A stretch of 64,000 nt of DNA. Origin: Butyrivibrio sp. AE2015 (lineage in GTDB: Bacteria > Bacillota > Clostridia > Lachnospirales > Lachnospiraceae). The stretch covers positions 124,001 through 188,000 of the forward strand of contig NZ_ATVR01000003.1 of assembly GCF_000420825.1 (NCBI RefSeq). Reading direction: 5' to 3'. Positions within the stretch are counted from its first letter, which is position 1. Every line of letters begins with the position of its first letter. Shown here in pieces: positions 45,401 to 52,736 of this stretch. The translations under genes and the position numbers were made by a program. The notes below the pieces were generated by a model. The model was given only the letters and a program-made list of their open reading frames with translations. It searched no databases and was not told where the DNA came from.

Positions 45401-46568
45401 CGGTGAAGGAAATCTTGTCGATATAAGCGCAGGCTATGCTGTGGTCGACAGAAGGTTTGATGATGAAAAACGTGTGATTTATGAGACCTTTACCTGTGCA
45501 GATGGCAGCAAGTACGTGGCTCCACAGGGCTATAGCGGCTGCAGATATGAGTACGATGAGGCAGGCAATAAGTCCATAATTGTTTACCTTGATGAGAATG
45601 ACAAGCCTATTTTGACCACATGGGGCTATGCTGAGGTTCACAAGGAATTTGACGAGATGCATCGTGTAACTGTTGAGTCATATTATGGCACGGATGGCGA
45701 GGTCATGGAGACTGCGTCTGGTTACGCAACTCTTGTCAATGAATATGACGACAATGGTAATCTGGCGGCTATCAGGTATTTTGGCATTGATACCAGCACA
45801 GGTTACACTGAAATCAGAAGAGAGTATGATTCCAAGAACAGGGTCATCTATGAGGGCAAGTTCAACAGCGATGGCGAGGGTATCATTTTGTCCGGTCAGT
45901 ATTCTGCATATAGAAAGACTTATGATGAAGCTGGAAATGTGGATAGCATTATCTACTATGGAACCGATGGCAATCTGGTGATGATTGACGGCGAGTATGC
46001 AGAGGTACATTACAAATATGATGACAGCAAGCGCGTGATCTATGAGAGCTTTTTTGACGGGGAGGGAAATCCTGTTCTCCGCGGTGGCGGCAAGTATCAC
46101 GGTCTTGGCTATGAGTATGATGAGGCCGGAAACAGGAATGTAATCAGGTACTACGACAGTGCTGATGCGCTGGTGCTCATTGATGGCCAGTATGCTGAGG
46201 TTCACAGGACTTTTGATGAAAATAAGAGGACTGCGAGCGAGAGCTATTTTGGACTTTCAGGTGAGAAAGTGGTTATGAACGCCGGTTATCATATGGTTTC
46301 CTATGGCTACGATGAGGAAAATAATGTTAATGTTATTAAGTACTATGACATGGATGGCAATCCAATGCTGATAAATTCCGGTGTCCACGAGATCCGCAGG
46401 ACCTTTAATGAGGTCAGAAAGATAACCCGCGAGGAGTATTACGGAACTGATGGCAATCCTATTGCCAACACCGCCGGAGCTGCAGTTGTAACCCGTGAGT
46501 ACTACGACGATGGCTCGCTTATCGGCGAGTATAAATACGACGTCGATGGGAATTTGATTGAGGAGTGA
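42480..46568 (+). CDS. O-antigen polymerase/ligase-like membrane protein fused to a long repeat domain
   Basis: A 1362-residue protein. Residues about 1-420 hold ten or more helices with a Wzy/WaaL-like loop (FGVDFGLVGASAPGMKSYDY) near 300. Two more helices lie near 460-490 and one near 520-540. Residues about 545-855 form a beta-rich, presumably extracellular region. Residues about 857-1362 are about 16 tandem units of roughly 32 residues with YDEAGN and YYGTDGN motifs. The TTG at 42480 has CGGAG 10 bp upstream; a TTG at 42414 is also possible but has no site. Polymerase activity is inferred. A polymerase carrying its own surface-exposed, YD-type repeat stalk is very unusual. Confidence 0.75.
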   Translation: MNKEKLLEIINNPILKRISEAMFTIAFCLYFYANCAVAYNIVYVEAVDALADFMLFLLPVIVVLQWITHLDRKRDIIIGAVVIVFFKIIVLLGVCRIDARYFPLLIAASIGVDYKKVLRACVVLWGIVIVAVILATAVSGGGNTVYATKARIRSGGGLGYVTDAASWVLYMAMYFFITSEYETDYIALILAGVSALAARFYFDSNTSTFMSVLLFVLIIYSRIEVRFWKKKAVKIISVILNLLALTLIPITTGFLIIAAILYDKGNTLMAQIDKLIHWRIKLTSQAITEYGIKPFGVDFGLVGASAPGMKSYDYNYLDSSFVNMMVRFGWVIALVVFIIWIYEVFMAMSGNRRRFVLVSIVIAIHSFEEQHFFEILYNPILWMPLAYGVNSRFASYGAYLKRKEKKAASENVETKDLLKQSLVAWAVRAVLILISLLASPMIFARFRTLYDIKEELGSASSFEDARYLAIFFFAALVAIIWGAGRIAKKLYKKEKLIVDKKKDIVVPAVVGGAFLIALAVYVAAGIGIHVKRDVYSARIEADKAAIDVILDAAEYPVYSDEYTEGYKKAFSGIKYSRYTGADLVRQLDCTIITDKDNEVVQYFNRGCSYAQISDYSAIYTTDNAVEEALAAAGYHVTGYFNLEKEVDLGVTFTTNSMTVTPGSYTLAGSISFVPEEGKEYSGSAQIAAISIADADSEEKIKVRIRDLDENGNYNYELKFKTKNEGMTFSITSSYGKELSASPMQMTVDGGETTEPTVYAVYNGSSAIYAGKYVLDLALLADNYQSEPENENIGKIEYTTNGERTGNKPIYVGGFDDQKAQTVELAFSSSGEGFDFTITIDNKFAPKISVLTYIQKPDYDIHYTYDDEGYVVRAEYYDLEGNKATAPDGYFAIEYENDKDGNQTVVRYLDENNERVLIPSRGYAEAHRIYNKLGYLIYESYFGADGEPITRADGFAAYSNEVDTYGNATQVRYYDGEGNLVDISAGYAVVDRRFDDEKRVIYETFTCADGSKYVAPQGYSGCRYEYDEAGNKSIIVYLDENDKPILTTWGYAEVHKEFDEMHRVTVESYYGTDGEVMETASGYATLVNEYDDNGNLAAIRYFGIDTSTGYTEIRREYDSKNRVIYEGKFNSDGEGIILSGQYSAYRKTYDEAGNVDSIIYYGTDGNLVMIDGEYAEVHYKYDDSKRVIYESFFDGEGNPVLRGGGKYHGLGYEYDEAGNRNVIRYYDSADALVLIDGQYAEVHRTFDENKRTASESYFGLSGEKVVMNAGYHMVSYGYDEENNVNVIKYYDMDGNPMLINSGVHEIRRTFNEVRKITREEYYGTDGNPIANTAGAAVVTREYYDDGSLIGEYKYDVDGNLIEE
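45050..46565 (+). repeat. Tandem YD-like repeats coding for about 16 units
   Basis: About 16 degenerate units of around 96 bp code for roughly 32 residues each. Odd and even units differ. One type reads Y-x-YDEAGN-x-x-x-I-x-YYD-x-x-GN with an IDGQY-like end. The other reads AEVH-x-x-FDE-x-x-RVIYESYFG-x-DGE with a GY end. The two alternate for most of the array, so the true period is close to 64 residues. One unit (near 45.75 kb) has lost about five codons. The DNA copies are diverged, so this is an old array and not slipped-strand noise. Confidence 0.8.
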
Positions 46569-46603
46569 CAGGGACAGGCATTCAGATAGGAGAAAATGAT
46601 AAT

Positions 46604-47389
46604 ATGGCGAGGCCATTGTTTACGGTGATCACTGTCTGCTATAACAGTGAAAAGACAATAGAAAGAACTCTGCAGAGTGTTTTAGATCAAACAGAGCAGG
46701 ATTATGAATATCTCATAATTGATGGGGCGTCTACTGATGGCACTCTTGATATAGTAAGGCGCTATGAGCCTGAGTTTGGTGGAAAGCTTCATATCTTTTC
46801 CGAAAAAGATAATGGAATCTATGATGCCATGAACAAGGGGATAGCAAAAGCCTCTGGAGAACTGATCGGACTTGTTAACAGTGACGACTATTATGAGCTT
46901 GATGCGCTGGAGAATATGAAGAAGGCGTATCTGGAGAATGTTGCATGTAAAGGCAATGACACGAGTCAGGATGTGGATTTAAAACGTCACATCATCCTCT
47001 ACGGTATGCAGAGGCGCCTTCGTGGTGGCGAAGAGATCGAGATAGAATTCATCAACCACAGAATCCTTGGTGAGAGTATGATCTGCCATCCCACATGCTT
47101 TGTGAGCAGGGATGTCTATGGCGATTTCGGGGCATATGATACCGGCTACCAAAGTGCTGCAGATCTGGACTTTCTTTTGAGGATAAAGAGAACCACAGAT
47201 ACTGTGTTTATTCCGGTTTATCACATTATCTCCAACTTTGAGCTGGGTGGAATGTCTGCGTCGGGCCGCGGTGCCAGAGAGGCTGCAAGAGTAAGATGCA
47301 AGTACGGGGTATATTCCAGAACAAGGATGAATTATGTGATATTACAGAGTAGGATCATAGACTTCGTCCATTGGTTGAAAAGAAAGTGA
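46604..47389 (+). CDS. Glycosyltransferase family 2, WcaE/PglI-like
   Basis: A 261-residue GT2 enzyme. LFTVITVCYNSEKTIERTLQ, IIDGASTDGTLDIV, FSEKDNGIYDAMNKGIAKAS and LVNSDDYYE are the classic order, and a late CHPTCFVSRDVYGDFGAYD with ADLDFLLRI completes the acceptor region. The ATG at 46604 is favoured because the domain begins immediately after it, though AGGAG is 12 bases away. It is the last transferase before the SatD operator array. Confidence 0.88.
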   Translation: MARPLFTVITVCYNSEKTIERTLQSVLDQTEQDYEYLIIDGASTDGTLDIVRRYEPEFGGKLHIFSEKDNGIYDAMNKGIAKASGELIGLVNSDDYYELDALENMKKAYLENVACKGNDTSQDVDLKRHIILYGMQRRLRGGEEIEIEFINHRILGESMICHPTCFVSRDVYGDFGAYDTGYQSAADLDFLLRIKRTTDTVFIPVYHIISNFELGGMSASGRGAREAARVRCKYGVYSRTRMNYVILQSRIIDFVHWLKRK

Positions 47390-47416
47390 ACAATCCTGTA
47401 AAAATATGCGCTATTT

Positions 47417-47480
47417 TTGAATAAATGTCAATTATGCATATATAATGCATAATTGACATTTATGCGTTATGAGCGCATAA
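47417..47480 (+). promoter_or_regulatory. Promoter embedded in a palindromic operator array upstream of satD-like gene
   Basis: TTGAAT at 47417 and TATAAT at 47441, 18 bp apart, form a good promoter. The -10 lies inside a perfect inverted repeat with 17-bp arms (47423-47439 and 47445-47461) and a 5-bp centre. A second inverted repeat (47460-47466 and 47474-47480, TTATGCG/CGCATAA) follows directly. All four arms contain the half-site TTATGC. This is the pattern of an autoregulated operator; the downstream protein ends in a helix-turn-helix-like segment and is the obvious candidate ligand. Confidence 0.75.
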
Positions 47481-47500
47481 TTAATCCAAGGAGAAATATT

Positions 47501-48160
47501 ATGGGATATGTTGCTGTTATAGGAGATATCAAAGATTCAAAAAAAGTGCATAATCGCGGATTAGTGCAAAATGAGCTTAAGAGGGTGCTTGCATATATTA
47601 ATTCTAAGTATATTGAGGACGTGGCAGCTAATTTTGTCATAACACTTGGAGATGAGTTCCAGGGCCTTCTGATAACCGGTAATAATCTTTTTGAAATAAT
47701 AAGGCTGATAAAGAGAAGTATGTATCCGGTTGAGATTCGGTTCGGGATAGGTGTTGGGAAAATAACAACTTCAATTGATCCACAGGCTGCAATTGGGGCT
47801 GATGGTCCGGCTTTTTATGCTGCAAGAGAAATGATAGAAGAGCTGAGAAGGCAGGAAAAAAAGCTTAAGGATCAGGCACCGGATGTAAAACTTGCTATAT
47901 ATGGAAAACCAGATGATATACAGGTTGAGCAGATTAATACTTTTCTTAGAATGACTAAAATGATAGAAAAGAGCTGGTCATCTGAGCAAAGAGAGACAAT
48001 AGTTGATACTATAACAAATGGCGGTAGTCAGGCAGAACGGGCGAAACGATTGAAAACTACACAGTCGACAATTGCCCGAAGATTAAAATCTGCAAATTAT
48101 GATGCGTACAGAGATATAGAAAATATAACGGACAGGGCGTTTACAAAGGTTAAGGTATGA
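47501..48160 (+). CDS. SatD family protein
   Basis: A 219-residue member of the SatD family. The N-terminal domain opens YVAVIGDIKDSKKVHNRGLV and has FVITLGDEFQGLL near residue 48 and a VEIRFGIGVGKITT strand. The acidic residues are arranged rather like a nucleotidyl-cyclase fold, which is my inference. The C-terminal 50 residues (SQAERAKRLKTTQSTIARRL) look like a helix-turn-helix. AAGGAG eight bases upstream supports the ATG at 47501. It overlaps the DUF3307 gene by 4 bp. A link to stress tolerance is only by family name. Confidence 0.85.
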   Translation: MGYVAVIGDIKDSKKVHNRGLVQNELKRVLAYINSKYIEDVAANFVITLGDEFQGLLITGNNLFEIIRLIKRSMYPVEIRFGIGVGKITTSIDPQAAIGADGPAFYAAREMIEELRRQEKKLKDQAPDVKLAIYGKPDDIQVEQINTFLRMTKMIEKSWSSEQRETIVDTITNGGSQAERAKRLKTTQSTIARRLKSANYDAYRDIENITDRAFTKVKV

Positions 48161-48903
48161 AGGATTATTTGTTATATTTGTTTTTGGGGCATATTCTTGG
48201 GGATTTTTACTTTCAAACAGAAAAAATTGCCAGGCTTAAAGATAGAAGTTATAAAGGTGTGTTGATTCATTCTTTTGAGTATCTGCTGATAATGATTGCT
48301 TTAGCAATTCCATTTTTGTCGGTAGATATGCTTCTGGCAGCGGGATATGCATCAGCTGTGCATTGGGTAATAGACTCTGGTAAATATATAGTCAAGAAAA
48401 AGAAACACTTCAGTGATCTGGGAATGTTTGTCATTGATCAGATGCTACATGCAATTAGCATTATAATACTGGCGTTGACGTTCTGTGTATGGCATTTTAT
48501 AGTAAATGGAAAGCAGATTATTGCTCTTGCACAGATGCTGTCCATTGATACATATGTGTTAAAATGGGTATTATCAATATTATTGATTCATAAACCTGTA
48601 AATATATTTATTCAGAAATTTTTGAAAGACTATAAGCCTGCTGACGATAAGAATACTGGCAACGATGACATTATTAACAGAGAAAAGAATATTGGTAGGA
48701 TTATTGGGACTATTGAGAGAATAGTGATGTTGATATTGATCAGTAGAAATCAATATGCAGCATTGGGATTGGTTTTGACAGCCAAGTCAATTACCAGATA
48801 TGACAGAATAGTAAAGGATAAGGCATTTGCAGAATACTATCTACTTGGAACGCTTATGAGCGTTTTATGCGTATTGGTAATAAGTGTTATTGTTACAATA
48901 TAA
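48157..48903 (+). CDS. DUF3307 family membrane protein
   Basis: A 248-residue membrane protein. The start LYLFLGHILGDFYFQTEKIA with the conserved His/Asp/Gln residues is the DUF3307 signature, and AVHWVIDSGKY near residue 70 is a second conserved His-Asp block. About six helices follow. Translational coupling to satD (ATGA) and frequent co-occurrence of the two families suggest that they work together, SatD as sensor or regulator and this protein in the membrane. Confidence 0.85.
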   Translation: MKDYLLYLFLGHILGDFYFQTEKIARLKDRSYKGVLIHSFEYLLIMIALAIPFLSVDMLLAAGYASAVHWVIDSGKYIVKKKKHFSDLGMFVIDQMLHAISIIILALTFCVWHFIVNGKQIIALAQMLSIDTYVLKWVLSILLIHKPVNIFIQKFLKDYKPADDKNTGNDDIINREKNIGRIIGTIERIVMLILISRNQYAALGLVLTAKSITRYDRIVKDKAFAEYYLLGTLMSVLCVLVISVIVTI

Positions 48904-48914
48904 ATGAAGGGAAC

Positions 48915-48953
48915 ATGAAGATAGCAATATTGGATTGGATGTGTCGGTTATGA
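48915..48953 (+). CDS. 12-codon reading frame overlapping the next start
   Basis: The frame reads MKIAILDWMCRL and stops in a TGA that overlaps the ATG of the next gene (ATGA at 48950). AAGGGA lies five bases upstream of its ATG, whereas the next gene lacks its own good site. It could be a coupling minicistron that loads ribosomes for the fusion protein, or the leftover head of a glycosyltransferase gene. Expression is unproven. Confidence 0.4.
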   Translation: MKIAILDWMCRL

Positions 48954-50713
48954 ATAAAAGCTTTACAAACAGAATACTTGGGATAGACGTAGCCGTCACG
49001 AATCTGGAAGATGCTGTAGAGTGCATTGCGCATCAGGTTGACGAGCTGGAAAAAGATAAAGAGAAGTCGCAGCGTTATATTAAGCTGGTTTCAGCTGAGG
49101 ATTTACTTGACGCTCAAACGGACAAGGAAAAGCGCGAGGAATTAGACAATGCAGAGATGTTGATTCCTGTAAGTGAGCCTATTGCCTGGATCCAGAGGCT
49201 TAGAGGTTTTAAGACTGCAGAGGCGATCAGGGAGAAGAAATTTATCGAATCCTTACAAAAAAAATTAGGCGAAAAATATGATGAAATCAAGTGGCTTGAA
49301 GAAGATGCATTGAATTGCAATAAGAATCAAAATGGACAGAATCATGACTGCAAGTTATCCATCATACATCCAAGCAGATCAACATCCATCTCAACCCTCA
49401 GTTTTCTCCTTAAGTCCATCCCGGATGCGTTTAGATGGCAGAGGAAAAGACCCGGTGATAAAAAAGACCTGCTTATATATGCCCATTATTATTATCCTGA
49501 TGTGGCATCAACGGGACAGATATTGACTGAACTGGCAGAGGGCCTCAATGATACTTTTCACACAACAGTCATCTGTACCGTGCCCAGCTATACAGGTAAG
49601 ATCGATAAAGAGTATAAAAAGCACAAGTACTATTACGAGAATATAAATGGCGTAGATGTCCTTAGAATTAGGGTTCCGGAGTTTCGCAAGAACTTCTCGC
49701 CCAGCAGGATCATAAATATCGTGTCCTATTTTATCAGTGCTATTTTTGCCACAGCCCGCGTGGGACATCAGGACTACGTCTATACGATTTCACAGCCCCC
49801 CATACTTGGAGGCCTTCTTGGCGTGTTTGGCAAGATCATTAAGAGGGCGAAATTCATCTATAACATCCAGGATTTCAATCCCGAGCAGGTTATGGCAGTT
49901 TCTTTTACCAGCAACAAATTTGTGCTGGGAACCATGATGTGGCTAGATAAGCTAAGCTGCAGGTTTGCTGACAAGATCATCGTTGTGGGCCGCGACATGG
50001 TTGAGACTCTGAAAAAGAGATTTCCAGAGAACACACCTGACTATGTCCACATCAATAACTGGATCAATGAAAAAGAAATTGTGCCCCTTCCGGCTGACAA
50101 TGAGAAGGTTGTGGCATTTAAAGAGAAATATAATTTAAACGACAAATTTATCATCATGTATTCAGGAAACATCGGCCTTTACTATGACCTTCTTGAAATT
50201 GAGAAGATAATTAAAGAGTTCGATGGGCCCGAGTACAGCGACCTTGTTTTTGCCTTTGTTGGACAGGGAACTGTTCTGGAGGACATGAAGGCTTATCAGG
50301 CAAAAGAAAACCTGAAGAATATTGTCTTTATTCCATATCAGAATAAAGAGGACCTGGTGTACAGCTTAAATGCCGGCGATGTGCACTTTGTCGTTAATGC
50401 CAAAGGTATAAAGGGCGTATCTGTGCCAAGTAAGCTTTACGGCGTAATGGCAGCAGGAAAGCCTGTTCTGGGAATCCTTGAAGAGGGGTCTGAGGCCCGC
50501 CTCATAGTTGAGGAGGCTCAGTGCGGCGTGGTTGCTGATCCCGGTGACTATGACGAGATCAGACGAGTTATCAGGTATTTTATTGATAATCGAAGAAGTT
50601 CGGGAGAACCTTTACACAATATGGGCATGCGAGGCCGCAGATTCCTTGATGAGCACCTCACAAGGGACGTCTCCATACAGAAATATGCTGATGAAATCCT
50701 TAAGATCAGATAG
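48950..50713 (+). CDS. Fusion of a shortened WecG/TagA-like segment to a GT4 glycosyltransferase
   Basis: A 587-residue protein. Residues about 1-120 (RILGIDVAVTNLEDAVECI, YIKLVSAEDLLDAQ, ELDNAEMLIPVSEPIAWIQR) follow the start of the WecG/TagA/CpsF family, but the usual catalytic remainder is missing. After a 45-residue linker a full WbuB-like GT4 domain begins near 170: LLIYAHYYYPDVASTGQI, YNIQDFNPEQVMA, MYSGNIGLYYDL and SKLYGVMAAGKPVLGI. The GT4 part should be active; the N-terminal part may be a regulatory or docking remnant. The ATG sits in the minicistron stop. Confidence 0.8.
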   Translation: MNKSFTNRILGIDVAVTNLEDAVECIAHQVDELEKDKEKSQRYIKLVSAEDLLDAQTDKEKREELDNAEMLIPVSEPIAWIQRLRGFKTAEAIREKKFIESLQKKLGEKYDEIKWLEEDALNCNKNQNGQNHDCKLSIIHPSRSTSISTLSFLLKSIPDAFRWQRKRPGDKKDLLIYAHYYYPDVASTGQILTELAEGLNDTFHTTVICTVPSYTGKIDKEYKKHKYYYENINGVDVLRIRVPEFRKNFSPSRIINIVSYFISAIFATARVGHQDYVYTISQPPILGGLLGVFGKIIKRAKFIYNIQDFNPEQVMAVSFTSNKFVLGTMMWLDKLSCRFADKIIVVGRDMVETLKKRFPENTPDYVHINNWINEKEIVPLPADNEKVVAFKEKYNLNDKFIIMYSGNIGLYYDLLEIEKIIKEFDGPEYSDLVFAFVGQGTVLEDMKAYQAKENLKNIVFIPYQNKEDLVYSLNAGDVHFVVNAKGIKGVSVPSKLYGVMAAGKPVLGILEEGSEARLIVEEAQCGVVADPGDYDEIRRVIRYFIDNRRSSGEPLHNMGMRGRRFLDEHLTRDVSIQKYADEILKIR

Positions 50714-50798
50714 GCGCATGCGCTGAAATAAAGAAGTGACTGCTTGAACGAATTCCAAGAAAAATCAATATATACAATCAGGCAGAAAGGAATACGCT

Positions 50799-51911
50799 TT
50801 GTCAATTTTCTTATTTATAAAACAATTTGTTGATATGCTCTACAAGTGGCAGTGGCTGGACATAGCTATGGTTCTGCTGGCGTTTTGCATGCTGGGGTAT
50901 CAGTACCTTTTGGTGCGCCCCAACCTGAAAAAAGAGTTCAGGCCGGCGGATGCTGTGGTGGCAGCGCTGGCTCTTTTGTCTACTGTCAGCTTTATAAGGG
51001 ACGTCACAGCCTATCAGGCATATATCAAGGTTATGTCGGCATTTCTTTTGTACTTCATGGGAAGACTCTACTATGACAGAGTCCTTGAGTGCGACGACGC
51101 CCTTGCTTTATCCTCGTATCTGATCATTTATATCAACTTTATCCACAGGATTGTGACCTTTGGCAGTCACTTTCTCCAGGTAAAAAATGCAAATGGCGAC
51201 CTGTATTATTACGACACTGACCTTGCTTACGCGGTGGTGCTGGCCTTTATCTTCATCGCCATGTTTGCAAGAAATTCGATTTTTAAATTCATAACCATCT
51301 TCCTGGTTTGCCTATACATGGTGATCTGCTCTGATGCAGGTATACAGACGATACTCCTGGCAGTTATCGCGGTAGTTCTTTTGATGTATGTGCTGGAAGT
51401 GGCCCTTAAGAAAAAGAAACTTGCCATGGCGGGGCTTGGAATCATTATCCTTGCTCTTATGGCCGCGGTTGTGCTGATCTACGTGCCTCTTTTGACAGCT
51501 GATACCAGCGGAACCTGGACTATATTTGGTGGTAACACCGTTCTGGATGTAGCCAACATGGAGTCAAGGTATGCCCAGTGGCAGCAGGTATTCGCAATCA
51601 GGCGACCTGAGACCCTTCTTGAGATCCTGTTTGGAATCAGCTTCAACACACATCTGCCTCTCATGAGTTTTTACCTGAAACTTCTCTATACTCTTGGAAT
51701 TGTGGGCGCTGTGCTTGTGATCCTCCTGATGCTGCAGGTATTCAAAGCTGCATACAAGGGTGAAGACAGAAAAAGTTTCTACATCACAGTTATGGTCGCA
51801 ATCCTTATGCTGGGCAGCGGCGTGACTTTCAATACCATGGAAAGCCTGCAGATGAGCTGGTTTATGATGCTTTTTGCGGGGATGGTCATCTCAGCAGAAG
51901 GCCGTGAGTGA
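50799..51911 (+). CDS. Polytopic membrane protein, Wzy-like 3
   Basis: A 370-residue protein with about ten helices and a hydrophilic loop near residues 235-285 (SRYAQWQQVFAIRRPETLLE) of the O-antigen polymerase type. The start is TTG with AAAGGA eight bases upstream; no ATG fits before the first helix. It is the final gene of the polysaccharide locus and follows the WecG/GT4 fusion by 85 bp. Polymerase function is inferred from topology and position. Confidence 0.6.
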   Translation: MSIFLFIKQFVDMLYKWQWLDIAMVLLAFCMLGYQYLLVRPNLKKEFRPADAVVAALALLSTVSFIRDVTAYQAYIKVMSAFLLYFMGRLYYDRVLECDDALALSSYLIIYINFIHRIVTFGSHFLQVKNANGDLYYYDTDLAYAVVLAFIFIAMFARNSIFKFITIFLVCLYMVICSDAGIQTILLAVIAVVLLMYVLEVALKKKKLAMAGLGIIILALMAAVVLIYVPLLTADTSGTWTIFGGNTVLDVANMESRYAQWQQVFAIRRPETLLEILFGISFNTHLPLMSFYLKLLYTLGIVGAVLVILLMLQVFKAAYKGEDRKSFYITVMVAILMLGSGVTFNTMESLQMSWFMMLFAGMVISAEGRE

Positions 51912-51968
51912 CTATCTGATTTTTCAGATGCAGCTCCTTTCATGTACGAATGATTTATGATATGTTTA

Positions 51969-51999
51969 AATTGTTAATGAGAAAATGCAGTTAACAATT
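51969..51999. promoter_or_regulatory. Inverted repeat upstream of rubrerythrin
   Basis: AATTGTTAA at 51969-51977 and TTAACAATT at 51991-51999 are exact inverted copies separated by 13 bp, 50 bp before the rubrerythrin start. Each half looks like half of a clostridial Rex site (TTGTTAA-N4-TTAACAA), but the spacing is too long for a single Rex dimer. It may bind another redox regulator or be a leader hairpin. Confidence 0.4.
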
Positions 52000-52048
52000 G
52001 CAGAATAGGTAAAGAGTAAACGGATCAGCTTTGGGAAAGGAGATTTCT

Positions 52049-52612
52049 ATGGCAGAAAACAAATGGAGATGTAGGGCAGAGGATTTAAAGGGAACAGAGA
52101 CTGAAAAGAACCTTCAGGCTGCTTTTGCAGGCGAGTCTGAGGCTAGGAATAAGTACACTTTCTTTGCATCTAAGGCTAAAAAAGAGGGCTACGTTCAGAT
52201 CTCCAATATCTTTGCAGAGACAGCAGCCAATGAAAAAGAGCATGCTGAGATCTGGTACAAAATCCTCACAGGCATTGGCAGCACAAAAGATTGCCTTAAG
52301 GAAGCAGCTGAGGGCGAGTCCTATGAGTGGAAGGAAATGTATCCTTCTTTTGCCAAAAAAGCCAGAGAGGAAGGCTTTGATGAAATTGCTGAGCTCTTCG
52401 AGGGTGTTGCCGCCATCGAAAAAGAGCATGAGGAGCGCTACAGAAAGCTTTTGAAGAATGTCGAGGATAAGCTTGTTTTCTCAAGAGACGGCGACTGCGT
52501 ATGGCAGTGCAGCAACTGCGGTCACATCGTAATCGGCAAGGAAGCTCCTGAAGTTTGCCCTGTTTGCAACCATCCAAGGGATTACTTCCAGCTTAAGGCA
52601 GAGAATTACTAA
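52049..52612 (+). CDS. rbr: Rubrerythrin
   Basis: A 187-residue peroxide-reducing non-haem iron protein. Residues about 10-145 are the ferritin-like diiron domain with [24 protein letters not shown] and IEKEHEERY. The C-terminal rubredoxin-like site is [10 protein letters not shown] and [11 protein letters not shown] (CxxC...CxxC). AAAGGAG six bases upstream fixes the ATG at 52049. It detoxifies hydrogen peroxide in the anaerobic cytosol and could take electrons from the rubredoxins encoded just downstream. It is probably monocistronic. Confidence 0.96.
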   Translation: MAENKWRCRAEDLKGTETEKNLQAAFAGESEARNKYTFFASKAKKEGYVQISNIFAETAANEKEHAEIWYKILTGIGSTKDCLKEAAEGESYEWKEMYPSFAKKAREEGFDEIAELFEGVAAIEKEHEERYRKLLKNVEDKLVFSRDGDCVWQCSNCGHIVIGKEAPEVCPVCNHPRDYFQLKAENY

Positions 52613-52634
52613 ATACAAAATATTAGAAAATTCG

Positions 52635-52664
52635 AAGGCAGCTCATAAATCTATGAGCTGCCTT
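52635..52664. terminator. Hairpin between convergent rubrerythrin and flavoredoxin genes
   Basis: A 13-bp perfect stem (52635-52647 with 52652-52664) and a 4-base loop lie between two converging genes. There is no long T-run on either side, so termination may be weak, but the position fits a shared bidirectional terminator. Confidence 0.65.
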
Positions 52665-52736
52665 AATAATTCAGAGTAGCGAAACGTATGATTCCATAAT
52701 CTGATCATTTGGATTAGTGAGTTTTTGCAATCTACC

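Noticed and set aside
45678..46205. 175-codon minus-strand frame within the repeat array
   Set aside because: It arises from the repeated codon pattern of the real plus-strand gene; its Ile/Val-rich repeats mirror the YD units and it lacks a start site.
45050..46565. RHS/polymorphic toxin
   Set aside because: The repeats resemble YD repeats, but there is no RHS core, no C-terminal toxin domain and the chain starts with a polymerase-like membrane domain.
50714..50723. GCGCATGCGC palindrome after the GT4 fusion gene
   Set aside because: It is short, has no T-run and shows no second copy; too little to call a terminator or operator.
51969..51999. A bona fide Rex operator
   Set aside because: The half-sites match but are 13 bp apart instead of 4, so one Rex dimer should not fit.
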